A stretch of 58,004 nucleotides of DNA. Origin: Spirogloea muscicola. Lineage: Eukaryota; Streptophyta; Zygnematophyceae; Spirogloeales; Spirogloeaceae. A program made the translations under genes and the position numbers. Shown piece after piece: positions 1 to 9,229 of the stretch. The stretch lies in NCBI GenBank assembly GCA_009602725.1, contig WELB01000032.1, forward strand, positions 196,259 through 254,262, written 5' to 3'. Under the pieces are notes generated by a model, which saw only the letters and a list, made by a program, of their open reading frames with translations, was not told the origin of the DNA and ran no database searches. Each line of letters opens with the position of its first letter. Position 1 is the stretch's first letter.

Positions 1-2
1 CT

Positions 3-137
3 GTGCAGCGGTCCCTAGCTTTTGCGGTCCACTTGCGCGCAGGCCGCGCTCTGGCGGCGGCCTCCGGCTTCCGTCAGGGCGACGTCTTTCCGCCTGCTAG
101 CTACTCAGACTTGCATCTACTGACGAGAGGTTACTGA
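3..137 (+). pseudogene. LINE ORF C-terminal tail (5'-truncated copy)
   Basis: The open frame from base 3 ends at TGA 135-137. It carries the tail signature seen throughout both window ends: QRS...AVH.RAGRA.AAASGFRQGD, then PPASYSDL..LTRGY and stop. It is nearly the same as the tail ending around 57225, so the window is bounded by two copies of one repeat. The tail follows the reverse transcriptase and endonuclease-like domains in this LINE family. The copy starts upstream of the window, so its length is unknown. No autonomous function is expected. Confidence 0.7.
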
Positions 138-365
138 GAGTTCGCTTACTGCTGTCTCAGTCCTTAGCACTCCGACTCCTTCAGACCTTGTCCATTCTTT
201 TGGGCTGGCCTCTCCCAGCCACCAGTTAATCTGGCCGCGCTTGCTTTTTTCCAAAGCCAAAGAAAGAGGAGCTGCTTAGCTCGTACTTTGGCCCCTTCGA
301 ACCTTGTCAATTTTTTTCGGGCTGGCTTCTCACAGCCCTTGCCCCCATTGGGAGAGCCACTTCTT
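138..365 (+). repeat. LINE 3' UTR segments with terminal stem-loops
   Basis: After the stop codon comes a 3' UTR ending in a GC-rich stem-loop (202-220, GGGCTGG..CCAGCC). A second LINE 3' end follows, with GGGCTG at 319-324 pairing with CAGCCC at 333-338, then an ATTGGGAGAG segment. The same block recurs downstream of nearly every LINE tail in the window, which is why I place it in the LINE 3' UTR and do not call it a separate gene. It may be the RT recognition structure; that is inference. Confidence 0.6.
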
Positions 366-416
366 CCGCGCTTTGGCCGCGCTTGCTTCCTCTTCTCGAT
401 CTCCTCCAAGCGGCTC

Positions 417-657
417 GCCCGGCAGGCCTTCTCTTTCTGACCGGCGGCCGGGTCTGCCAGGCGATGCCTTCAACGCCGCCGGTTCGCTCGCCCGAGTCTT
501 CCGCATGCGCCTGGCGGTATCGCTTCAACGCTCCCTTGCCCACGCCGTCCACACGCGAGCAGGCCGTGCTATGGCCGCCGCCTCCGGATGTCGGCGGAGT
601 GCCTCTTTCCGTGCAGCGAGCTACTCAGACCTGATGTTGCTCACTCTTGGGTACTGA
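417..657 (+). pseudogene. LINE ORF C-terminal tail, second copy
   Basis: Reading frame with DRRPGLPG, then FNAAGSLARVFRMRLAVSLQ, then the AVHTRAGRA block, ending LTLGY and stop at 655-657. A small frame slip before DRRPG (about 440) separates it from the upstream LLQRLARQA motif present in better copies. It is one of at least ten 5'-truncated LINE tails in the window. Confidence 0.65.
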
Positions 658-800
658 GCTTCCCCTGCATTGTCTATGTGTTTTGCAGTGTTTTGTGGTG
701 TAGTCCTTTTCCCGGCTCCTCTTTCTTTGGCTTTGAACATTGTCCATTCGTTTTTGGGCTGGCTTTGCCAGCCCCTCTTCTCAATGGGCGAGCACTTTCT
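658..800 (+). repeat. LINE 3' UTR with perfect 8-bp stem-loop
   Basis: This is the 3' UTR of the preceding LINE tail. GGGCTGGC (756-763) and GCCAGCCC (767-774) form a perfect 8-bp stem with a TTT loop, followed by CTCAATGGGCGAG. It is the cleanest copy of the LINE 3' stem-loop. Confidence 0.6.
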
Positions 801-864
801 TTCTTCTATTAGAGAGAAAGGCGCGCGGGGCGCATGAAATGAAAAGGGAGGCCAATTCAATTCT

Positions 865-1090
865 ATCGAGCAGCGGCCGGGTCTGCCAGGCTTCAATGCT
901 GCCGGCTCCCTCGCCCAGGTATTTCGCGTGAGACTGGCAATCTCGCTCCAGCGTTCGGCCGCGCTTGCTTCTCTGGCTCACGCAATCCACACGCGCGCCG
1001 GCCGCGCTATGGCTGCTGCCTCAGGGTCTTGGCGGAGCGCCGCTTTTCCAGCTTCGAGTTACTCTGACTGTTGCTCACTTGTAGATACTG
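865..1090 (+). pseudogene. LINE ORF C-terminal tail, third copy
   Basis: Contains the RPGLPGFNAAGSLAQVF block, then LQRS....HTRAGRAMAAASG, ending YSD..SLVDTEH. It carries short insertions relative to the other tails (an extra ALAS before LAHAI). The 3' UTR that follows (GATACTGAGCATCCA) also flanks the LINE copy at 23901-24426, so the two belong to one subfamily. Confidence 0.6.
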
Positions 1091-1225
1091 AGCATCCATT
1101 TGCATCATTTCGTGTCCTAGTGTCTAGGTTTTTGTTTTTCGGCACCGTTTTTTGTGACCTTCGGATATTGTCCATTCTTTTCTGGGCTGGCTTTGCTAGC
1201 CCCCCTTTTTGTATGGGCGAGCAAT
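1091..1225 (+). repeat. LINE 3' UTR with stem-loop (G-T pair variant)
   Basis: GGGCTGGC (1184-1191), TTT loop, GCTAGCCC (1195-1202). The one change from the perfect copy at 756-774 keeps a G-U pair in RNA. Followed by ATGGGCGAGCAAT. Confidence 0.55.
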
Positions 1226-1365
1226 CTCTTCTGCAAGTGCAGTAGTGATGCAGAACGGAGCGGCCGCCCCTGGGCGTGCGCTTCCAGCAGGCAGCAGTTG
1301 GTTGCTTTTGTTGCTGTCCCTCGGGCCAGGAAAGCATCAGCTTTTCCTTGCGAGCGAGAGGAAGA

Positions 1366-1600
1366 AGTGGCTCTCCCAATGGGGGCAAGGGCTGTGAGAA
1401 GCCAGCCCGAAAAGAATTGACAAGGTTCGAAGGGGCCAAATTACGAGCTAAGCAGCGACTTCGGGGCCTGAATAGGCTGAGAGGGGGGGGGGGGGAGCGG
1501 TGTAGTGAAGAAGTGGCTCTCCCAATGGAGGCAAGGGCTGTGAAATGCCAGCCCGAAAAGAATTGACGAAGGGTCGAAGGGGCCACAATGACGGAGGGGC
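1366..1600 (-). repeat. Two LINE 3' ends in minus orientation
   Basis: Two consecutive copies of the 3' stem-loop block in reverse complement (stems at 1389-1408 and 1535-1554). Each is preceded on the plus strand by GTGGCTCTCCCAATG. A G homopolymer of about 13 bases lies between them near 1483-1495. These match the 3' UTR at 300-365 and 5040-5120. Confidence 0.55.
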
Positions 1601-1639
1601 CTGAAAATGCTATGTCAGAACGGGTGGAGGATGGACCAC

Positions 1640-2235
1640 TCAGTAGCTACGAGTGAGGAGCCTCAAATCCGACAGACTAGCTGCCGGAAACTATCAGGGA
1701 AAGGGCTCGCCTATTGAGGATAGGGGCTGGAAAGGCCAGCCCAATAAAGAAGGAACAAAGTACGAGAAGGGGGCCAGGGGAAGCGCTAAGAATAACAAGC
1801 ACAAGAAGAAACAAAGCAGCTACGTATTACTCAGTAACCCCTGCTAAGCAGCCTCAGGTCAGAGAAGCTAGGCTCCTGGAAGTGGGTCCCCTAGCCAGAG
1901 CCAGAGGCAGCAGCGAGGGCTCTGCAGGCACGCAGGTGCAGCGCGCGGGCCATAGACCTCTGCAGCGAGACGGCCAAGCGCAAAAAAGCGCGAAACTATC
2001 CCCCTGACGAAAGCCAGAGGCTGCAGCGAGAGCACGGCCAGCACGTAGATGCAAGGCGTGGGCCGTAGAAGAAGAAGACCATGGACCGCTGGAGGGAGAC
2101 TGCCAAACGCATGCGATAAACCTGGGCCCACGAGCCGTTGAAGTCAGCCGGCTCACCTCGTCTGCGGGACACAGCGCGCCGCACAAGCCTGGCCAGCAGG
2201 TCGAGCCACTGGGACCCAACTGGACCCAAGGACAC
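1640..2235 (-). pseudogene. LINE tails in minus orientation (two or three fused fragments)
   Basis: Read on the minus strand, stop codons at 1640-1642 and 1831-1833 end two tails with the signature SDLRLLSRGY or equivalent. The longer fragment (1831-2235) contains QVYRMRLAVSLQRSM and then LHLRAGRALAAASGFRQGD. It then runs into a second partial tail ending GDPLPGA..SDLRLLSRGY, so it is a fused duplicate. A 3' UTR with its stem-loop lies between the two stops (about 1700-1760). Frameshifts are present throughout. Confidence 0.55.
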
Positions 2236-2287
2236 AGCATCTTCAGGCCCCTTCCTAGCTGCTTAGCGCTTTTTAGGTCCCTCCATC

Positions 2288-2890
2288 ATTTGGCCCCTTC
2301 GAACCTTTGTCATTCTTTTTCGGACTGGCTTTTCACAGCCCTTGCCCCCATTAGGAGTGCCACTTCTTCTGACCCAAAGTGAAGGAGGAGGGCAGGGGAA
2401 GGGAGGGGGGGACAGAGTGAGGGAGAGGGTTTCGACGACGCTCCCTTCTCTTTTAAGAAGGCCTCGCCCATTGAGGATAGGGGCTGGAAAAAGAAGTGGA
2501 AAACGCCAGTCCATAAAAGTATGAACAAAGTACGAGAAGGGGTCAGGGAAAGCACTAAGAAAAACAAGCACAAAAAGAAACTAAGCAGCTTCGACGCACT
2601 CAGTAATCCCTGCTAAGCAGCCTCAGGTCAGAGAGGGAGAGGAAGAGGGAGCAGGAAGAATGGCGCGCCCTGAGAGAAGAGGGGCTGGCCAAGCCAGCCC
2701 AAAAACAATGGGGAGAGTTGGGTGAGAGGAAGGAAGGCGAGAGAGTGAAGCTCTGCCACAAGAACTAGCGGCTTCTGCTGGTCTATGGTGGCACTCCCAG
2801 TGGGAGTGCCACTTCCCAAGAGGTCAAGCCACAAAATAACACAACAGCCCCTTCCAATTCAAGGCAGTGGCTGAGAAAGGCCAGCTCAAA
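2288..2890. repeat. Clustered LINE 3' ends in both orientations
   Basis: Plus-orientation 3' block at 2288-2370. Minus-orientation blocks lie at 2455-2600 (with a tail stop at 2600-2602) and 2640-2710, and a remnant lies at about 2860-2890. GGGCTGGC 2682-2689 and GCCAGCCC 2693-2700 form a perfect stem. Nothing else recognisable is coded here. Confidence 0.5.
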
Positions 2891-2980
2891 AGAATAAACA
2901 AGGTCCAAAGAGCCGGAAGCCGCCTAAAGCAAAGCCCTGTGGAAGTAGATGGCACCGTAGGAAACAGCTTTCCTATAAGA

Positions 2981-3174
<194 letters not shown>

Positions 3175-3229
3175 CGCTTGAAAGGAAAACCACACAGCTA
3201 GACACTACAGACTGCAGAAGGAAGCTCAG

Positions 3230-3460
3230 TACGTCTCGGCGCTCTTGCCGCTGTGGCAAGGAAGCCAAGTATGCGGACCACCCAGAAGTGTTCGAGTTCA
3301 CTTATTGGCCGACACTATCCACGGCGTGTGGGGACCAGTGGCTGGACCAGGTGGACTGGCTTGCAGTCCGCACGGCGTCATGACGGCGGCAGAGCGAGCA
3401 GGCTGACTTCAACGCCGCTGGCTCGCTCTAGCCCAGGTGTATCGCATGCGCTTGTTTCGT
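3230..3460 (+). pseudogene. LINE tail fragment with KYADHP motif
   Basis: Contains KEAKYADHPEVFEF.., then DQWLDQVDWL, a stop, and DFNAAGSL/AQVYRMRL. These match the better LINE copies (RKYADHPAGDEF...WLDLL...FNAAGSLAQVF). It meets a minus-strand LINE fragment head-on at about 3460. Confidence 0.5.
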
Positions 3461-3461
3461 C

Positions 3462-3885
3462 CCCCAGAAATGAACGGCAGCCCCCCTGAAGAACCGCGGG
3501 GGAAGGTCAATAAGACTATGGGCTGCCGTGCGTATTTTAGCTCCTTGGCCCAAGCGGCGCAGGCTACCGCATACCCAGCCTTGGTGGCACAATGGGCTGG
3601 GTGTGAGCGGTCATATGAGTCAGTGGTCACCACGTCCAGGAGAAGACGTGGCCCGCCGGCTGGTGGGGTGGCCACAAGGTCGACGCGACGAGCGTGGAGA
3701 CCGTTGGCCCGTTGCTGGAGCGGCATGACAGCGGAGTTCTCGGCTGCCACCGAGAAGCCAGCCTTCACAAGGATGCCATGCATCGCATCCCGGAGATGGT
3801 CGTGGGCCGCTGTCCGCTCTCCGCCGTGGGAACAGCGCAGTACATGAGCGGCCAGCTCCCCCAAGCTCGGCCCCTTGCTCGCCAC
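3462..3885 (-). pseudogene. LINE C-terminal zinc-binding and restriction-like endonuclease-like domain
   Basis: An open minus-strand frame of about 140 codons. Near the start it reads LAAHVLRC...ERTAAHDHLRDAM, a probable zinc-binding H/C/H cluster. RRVDLVA then LLLDVVTTDS follow, a D-x(14)-D spacing like the PD-(D/E)XK core found after the RT in several LINE clades, where it nicks target DNA. KYARQP marks the start of the tail domain. The N-terminal RT is missing, so this is a 5'-truncated fragment. It is the least damaged copy of this domain in the window. The endonuclease assignment rests on motif spacing only. A second copy is at 55935-56535. Confidence 0.55.
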
Positions 3886-4500
3886 ATTCGCACTGTTGCA
3901 AACCCTGGAGACATAAGAGACTGGGTTCCTGGAAGTGGGTCCCCTGTTAGAAATGCGGCTGCTGATATTGAAAGAGCGGCTTTAAAAGCCAACAAGATGC
4001 ATACAGGTGTTCTTGACGGAGCCACAGGCTAGGCAGACAGGGCGCTCTTAGTAACCCCGGGTCAGCAGTAGGGCGCGTCCTTGTCCGGCATCTGCAGTGT
4101 GTGTTGTAGAGTGGAAGAGCCATGAGCCAGGACGCCGTGCGAGGGAGGACGCCAACTGCAAGCCGTGCATGTGTGCGCACGTCCGCCTCTGGGAGGAGCG
4201 GCAAATGTGGTTGCAAGCGCTACCTTGTCAAGCTCGGCCTTGTAGCGCGATAGAAAGGGCCAATGTCCAAAGAGGGCCCACCTACGTCGCTGCCGCCATG
4301 TTGGCTCAAAGTAGGGGCTTGTGCAAAGGGACGGCTCGAAGAAGCGGCAGGGAGTGAACGCAGCTGCTGAAGTAAGGTGTGAAGAAGAGTGACAGCTCTC
4401 TCAAGCGGCACAGCTCTTTCCGGCGGCTGGTCTTTCTGACTGGCCGCTGCCGAGGCTACTGATTGTCCTGCATGGTACTCGCTTGATAAGGTGTTTCAGC
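3886..4500. other. Unassigned stretch with scattered LINE remnants
   Basis: Only a short minus-strand GDPLPG-type LINE tail remnant around 3921-3960 is recognisable. No supported gene, RNA or LTR is visible in the rest. Confidence 0.4.
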
Positions 4501-4820
4501 ACTATTTCGGCCCCTTCGGACCTTGTCAATACTTTTCGGGCTGGCTTTCCACTGGCCTCTTCCAGCCACTGCTCTCTCCTGGAAGCGTCTTTCTTTCCAC
4601 AGCCCTTGCCGCCTTCGGAAGGAGTGGGCTCTGCCAAAGGAGAAGGGCTCGCCCATTGAGGATAGGGGCTAGGAAAAGCCGATCCAAAAAAGAATGAACA
4701 CAGTACGAGAAGGGGCCAGGGGAACTCTAAAACGAAAAAGCACAAAGAGAAACTAAGCAGCTACGAAGCACTCAGTAACCTCCTGCTAAGCAGCCTCAGG
4801 TCAGAGAAACTTGGCTCCTG
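4501..4820. repeat. LINE 3' ends, plus then minus orientation
   Basis: A plus-oriented 3' block (4503-4620) is followed by a minus-oriented 3' UTR (4640-4755) and a minus tail end (SDLRLLSR, about 4762-4820). Confidence 0.5.
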
Positions 4821-4822
4821 GA

Positions 4823-4975
4823 ATGCGCTTGTCCGTCTCCCTCCAGCGGTCCATGGCCCACGCCTTGCATCTGCGTGCTGGCCGTGCTCTCGCTGCGGCC
4901 TCCGGCTTTCGTCAGGGGGATAGATTACCGGCAGCTAGTCTGTCGGATGTGAGGCTCCTCACTCGTAACTACTAA
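4823..4975 (+). pseudogene. LINE ORF C-terminal tail, uninterrupted 51-codon copy
   Basis: ATG 4823 to TAA 4973-4975 without a break: MRLSVSLQRSMAHALHLRAG, then RALAAASGFRQGD, ending LLTRNY. It abuts a minus-strand tail at the shared GGCTCCTGGAA sequence, which suggests template switching or insertion of one LINE into another. It is the clearest view of the tail peptide. The ATG is an internal Met of the tail, not a true start. Confidence 0.65.
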
Positions 4976-5267
4976 GTGGTCCATCCTCCCCCGTTCTGGC
5001 ATAGCCTCTTCAGGCCCCGCAGTCGCTGCTTAGCTCGTACTTTGGCCCCTTCGAACGTTGTCAATTCTTTTCGGGCTGGCTTCTCACAGCCCTTGCCCCC
5101 ATTGGGAGAGCCACTTCTCCTGGAAGCGGGTCCCCTGGCCAGAGAGAAGGGCTCGCCCATTGAGGATAGGGGCTGGAAAAAGCCAGCCCAGAAAAGAATG
5201 TACAAAGGACGAGAAGGGGTCAGGGGAAGTACGAAGAACAACAAGCACAGTAAACAAGCACAGCCAG
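4976..5267. repeat. LINE 3' UTR pair directly upstream of the host gene
   Basis: A plus-oriented LINE 3' end (5040-5120, GGGCTGGCTTCTCACAGCCC) is followed by a minus-oriented one (5145-5240, GGGGCTGGAAAAAGCCAGCCC). The host promoter must overlap or abut this repeat block. Confidence 0.55.
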
Positions 5268-5413
5268 AGCCTGCCACAAGGGGAGAGCCACTTCCTGTGT
5301 CGGACAAACTTAAGTTCCTTGAGGAAAGCGTGGCGAGGAGCTCTCGGCCCGCGCCTGGCCTGCCGCCGCCCCCTCCCCCCGCCCGCCGCCGCCGCTCGCC
5401 GCGCCGCGCNGCG

Positions 5414-5444
<31 letters not shown>

Positions 5445-5447
5445 ACC
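5268..5447 (+). promoter_or_regulatory. Putative UBC27 promoter-proximal region and 5' UTR with CGG repeat
   Basis: A very GC-rich stretch ends in an uninterrupted GCG/CGG run (5411-5439) that reaches to within about 10 bases of the ATG. It contains one ambiguous base at 5410. The C-rich half (CCGCCGCC, about 5360-5400) is complementary to the G-rich half, so the leader could fold into a hairpin. No TATA box is obvious. The transcription start cannot be placed. Confidence 0.45.
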
Positions 5448-6930
5448 ATGTTGGACGTGGTGCGGGTTCAGAAGGAGCTGGTGGACATCGAGCGCGATAA
5501 GCAGTCGGGCGTGAGCGTGGCCGTGGACGGCGGCGACCTCACCAGGATGCGCGGCACCATCGCCGGCCCCGAGGGCACCCCCTACGAGGGCGGCGTCTTC
5601 AACATCGACATCCAGCTGCCCTGTGTGCCCTTGCTACTGCTGCCTCGCCCGAGCATCAGCCTGGGTGCAGCCCGACAAGTCTGCCACGGATATGACAAGC
5701 GTGGCTGAATCCATACCAGCTTGTCATCTCGTGTTCTGTCACGTAGTGTTTGTCGAGCCTGCCAATTGCAAGCCTTGTAAGCAACGTACAGGACACACAC
5801 CTGCGTGATGCCCGTCCTCTCTCGAAGTACCAGCTGTTACGGGCTGAGCCCACCGTTACAGTGCTCATGCTCTCTGAGCAGAAGTTGACCAGCCTGGGTG
5901 AACCCGCTTGCTCTTGCAGCCGCTTACCCGTACGAGCCCCCCAAGATGAGATTTGCCACCAAAGTCTGGTGAGAACCGTGCTATCGTACAATCAAAGAAG
6001 TTGTTCGCCTCACATCCTGGCAGCAGGACGCCAGCACGGGGCCACTTCTAAAGCTTCTACTTGACTGGGTGCTTCTGTAAGCTGCTTCTGAGAACACATG
6101 CATGACAATGACATGCTCCAAGTGCGCCTGCTTCGCAGGCATCCGAATGTCAGCAGTCAGAACGGGGCTATCTGCTTGGACATCCTCAAGGACCAGTGGA
6201 GCCCAGCTCTGACACTGAAAACGGCTCTAATGTCCTTACAAGCCCTGCTTTCGACGCCAGAACCTAGTGACCCTTTGGATGCTGTTGTTGCTCAACAGGT
6301 TTTCCCTCGTTATTCTACCCCTGCTGTTTCCTATGCATTGTGTTGTGGCATGTAGTTGACCTCATGGGGAGGCTATAAGGGAAGAGTACGGGATATGGGA
6401 GTTTGTTTGTACGGCAAAGGTGTTGTGCAAATGAAGTGATGCATAAGAATGCAAGGTGGAACCCTTCGATCATGTGTTGCTACTTCTACCGTTGTTTCTT
6501 TCTTCATCCCATCTGGATCTAGCCTCATTATGCTTACCTTATTTCTTGCAGTACTTGAAGGATTATGTGACATTTGTTGGGACTGCCAGATACTGGACAG
6601 ATAACTTTGCCACTCGGAAAGATGTTGGTCTAGCCGAAAAGGTACAAATGAGCCAGCACATTAAGAGCGAATAGACGATAGTCAGCTTCTACTTGAGCAA
6701 ACTTGTGATTGTCCCCTTTTCCCTCGTGCTATTGTTGATAATGGCAAATGAGGTTGCTCATGCCAGAAGCTTTGGACAAACCTCTACCAGCCCCGCGGAT
6801 ATTCTCCGCATGCCAATTTCAGGTGGCGAAGCTGGTCGAGATGGGCTTCGCTGATGCTGCTGCACGGTCGGCTTTGGAAAGTTGCGGTGGAGATGAGAAT
6901 GCAGCCTTGGAGAAGCTCTGCTGCTCGTGA
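5448..6930 (+). CDS. UBC27: Ubiquitin-conjugating enzyme E2 with C-terminal UBA domain (UBC27/UBE2K class)
   Basis: The E2 takes ubiquitin as a thioester from E1 and passes it to substrates or chains; this class builds K48-type chains in cytosol and nucleus. The proposed spliced CDS has five exons: 5448-5622, 5920-5968, 6139-6298, 6552-6641 and 6823-6930. All introns are GT...AG with phases that join cleanly, giving 193 residues, close to the roughly 192-200 usual for the class. UBC fold: [23 protein letters not shown] (61-70), the HPN motif (76-78), catalytic Cys87 in [17 protein letters not shown], and the ARYWT helix region. UBA: residues about 159-193, with VEMGF (163-167) and ending ALEKLC. 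The ATG is chosen because MLDV...VQKEL matches the family N terminus. The only oddities are the abutting CGG repeat and a fall in GC from exon 1 to exon 4. It is the only intact host gene here. Confidence 0.93.
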
Positions 6931-9229
6931 TTTTGAAGGCTTTCTCAATGTCAACGGCTTGTGGTGTGGCTACCCTAACCCATTCTTTATACTTCTGCGC
7001 ATACTTCTTCGTTGTCTCGCATATATCTGATTTGTGACTATGCCTGATTCTGTTGCTGGTAGTACCTTCACCTTTAGCAGCCTGTACAAATATTGCAACT
7101 AAATGATCATCATGCTGCTGCTACCGGATGATTGTCGTAGCTGAGCCACTCGGACTAGGTCAGCTTCCGAATTCTGTTGAGGTAGATACTTACACGTGGT
7201 AGGCTTTGACCGGCATGAGGTGCTCCTCATGGGCGGGGCCCATGTGGTCGTCTTCTCCGCCTCCACCGGAGGCCAAGCTTACATTTGGGCATACTGCGAT
7301 GAAAAGCATGTTGTCAACGTGAGCTTCGTAACGGGTGCAATGACATGCGCGTCTTGATGCCTTGGATAAGCCTGAGGAAATTTGTGGAAGCGATGCACAA
7401 TGCAGCGCTGAGCTTCGGCTGCAGCGGTTTGGCTGTCCCTCCGCTGGTTATTCGGGAAATCAACCAGTCCAATGCTATGGAGGCCTGATGTGCACGGCTG
7501 TAAAAACACTCAGAGTATTCGGTGTAGATACGTCACCTCCGCGCTTGTTCTGCTTGGCCAGCTTCGTAACATAGCCCGGCCTGAGGGCCTTCCACGCAGA
7601 AGCAGTACAAAAGTCAGCCGCTTATTAGGAGCGCTTGACAACTTTCCTGGAGGACGCCAACCAAATCGATATGCCTTCTACGGCCTTGCTGCGAGTTCAC
7701 AAGCATCAACCATTTTGCTCCCACGTATACTGATACTCTGGCAGCATGATGTGAGCATAGCGCCGCATAAGCAGTCGTGAGAGCCAAATGCGCTGAAATG
7801 ATGCAATGAGCTACAATCCGCCCCCGGGAGAAGCAGGTGGACTCTATGATTGTTGTCCATTGGCCGTATGAAAGGGAATACCAACTCAGTATGCGCATTT
7901 GGACTACCTTTCCGGACTGCCAAATCTGTAGCAAGGGACTACGAGTATCTATCGTGGCAGATGTACTTTAAGAGGCACCGCCGATTGCAGAGACAATAAC
8001 ACAGTGAACGGATAGCCTTAACCAGTAACAGTGGCAACACAAGTTCAACGGACAAGCGTGACAAATGCGAGCAGATCGCCTAGCCGAGGCTGGCATCGAG
8101 GCAGTAATTGTGAACCAGGCAATAAGGTGGGCTACAACTGTGAATTAGCAACATTGTGCAGTGGCAAGGTCCTGAGATCTAAGTGTGGTCCGAGGGACAC
8201 TTACCACCGTCCCACCTTCGTATCTCTCCTTATATAGCCAACGGGCTGCAGGTCTCCCACCATCCCGTCCTTCCAGACCCTTGAATAAATGGCATCGATG
8301 GTCGACGGACAAAGTGTGACAGATACGAGCAGCTCGTCGAGCGCAGGCGAAGCAAGGATTGATTGTGAATATTGCCAGTATGGTGTACGTCGCTTGGCGA
8401 CAAGTGGCTAGTGTGCCACTGTGCTACGTGATGCTGAATCAAGCTTTCGTTCTCGTGGATGTGATGTTCCTCGCTCGTCTGTCACAAACGACGCTCCCTG
8501 AGTGGTAGCTTACAGTTCGCTGCTAGTCAGCTCGGACTAGCCCGGACCCATCCGTCTCGTGCGGCTTGAGCTCCGGTGTTGTAAGGCCAACACAAGCTGG
8601 CCTACTCGTGGCTCTATGCCTCTGTGTACTTCCTCGTGAGATCGGCATTGAGGGATGCCTCGGCGTGGGTGATGCCTGCGTCAGATTTACCTCGCCATAT
8701 CTCTGGTGTTTGCGGCGCGTGCGGCCTCTTGTGGTGGGCACACTCCAAGCATGCCGGAAATCCTAGATGGTGCTTAACACCGCAGAGGGACGAGGACACA
8801 GGCTAGCCGCCATCCTCATGGAATCAAAGGCCTGTGTGGCTCTGGTCAGTAGCACCTCGGTGTAAGCTACTTTCAGTGCGATTGCATGGCTCCCCGCAGC
8901 CGTTGATGATGATTACAAGCGACGGGCTGGGTGAGTGCTCGAGCCAGGGTTGGCATTGTTGCCCCTTGCAGCAGCCACTGCCTGTACTCCCTTCGGCAGT
9001 GTTGGAAGAGTGTATTGGGAAACTCTCGACTGCTAGCTTCATATGGTCAAGGTCCACTCGTTCTATGTGGAGTTGCGCTGTAGCAATCTGTGGGGCTCAT
9101 CACGGACAGCGGTAGACGAGGTCTGGGTCCTAAAAACTTTGGATGGAGCATCGCGAATGGATGGCATGGATCCTCCAAACTGGCTGCCAGGTCAGCAGCT
9201 TATCTGCCGGGCTGGCTGACCTAGCTCAA
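6931..9229. other. Unassigned intergenic region downstream of UBC27
   Basis: The first 100-200 bases are presumably the UBC27 3' UTR. The rest shows no gene, LTR, tRNA or LINE motif that I recognise. Two diverged related segments (about 8041-8130 and 8300-8385) share ACGGACAA...GTGACA..TACGAGCAG. The open frames present are short and lack domain motifs. Confidence 0.5.

Noticed and set aside
1418-1440. GGTTCGAA in LINE 3' blocks as a tRNA or SINE B box
   Set aside because: The 3' half of the B box does not match, no A box at a proper distance is consistent between copies, and the block follows LINE stop codons, so it is LINE 3' UTR.
5058-5708. A 216-codon frame reading upstream through the CGG repeat into UBC27 exon 1
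   Set aside because: The upstream part is LINE 3' UTR and poly-Arg from the CGG run, and the frame reads through the exon 1 donor. The family N terminus starts at the ATG 5448.
6931-9229. Possible host genes downstream of UBC27
   Set aside because: Open frames are all under about 110 codons, overlap on both strands, and show no domain, splice pattern or codon bias.
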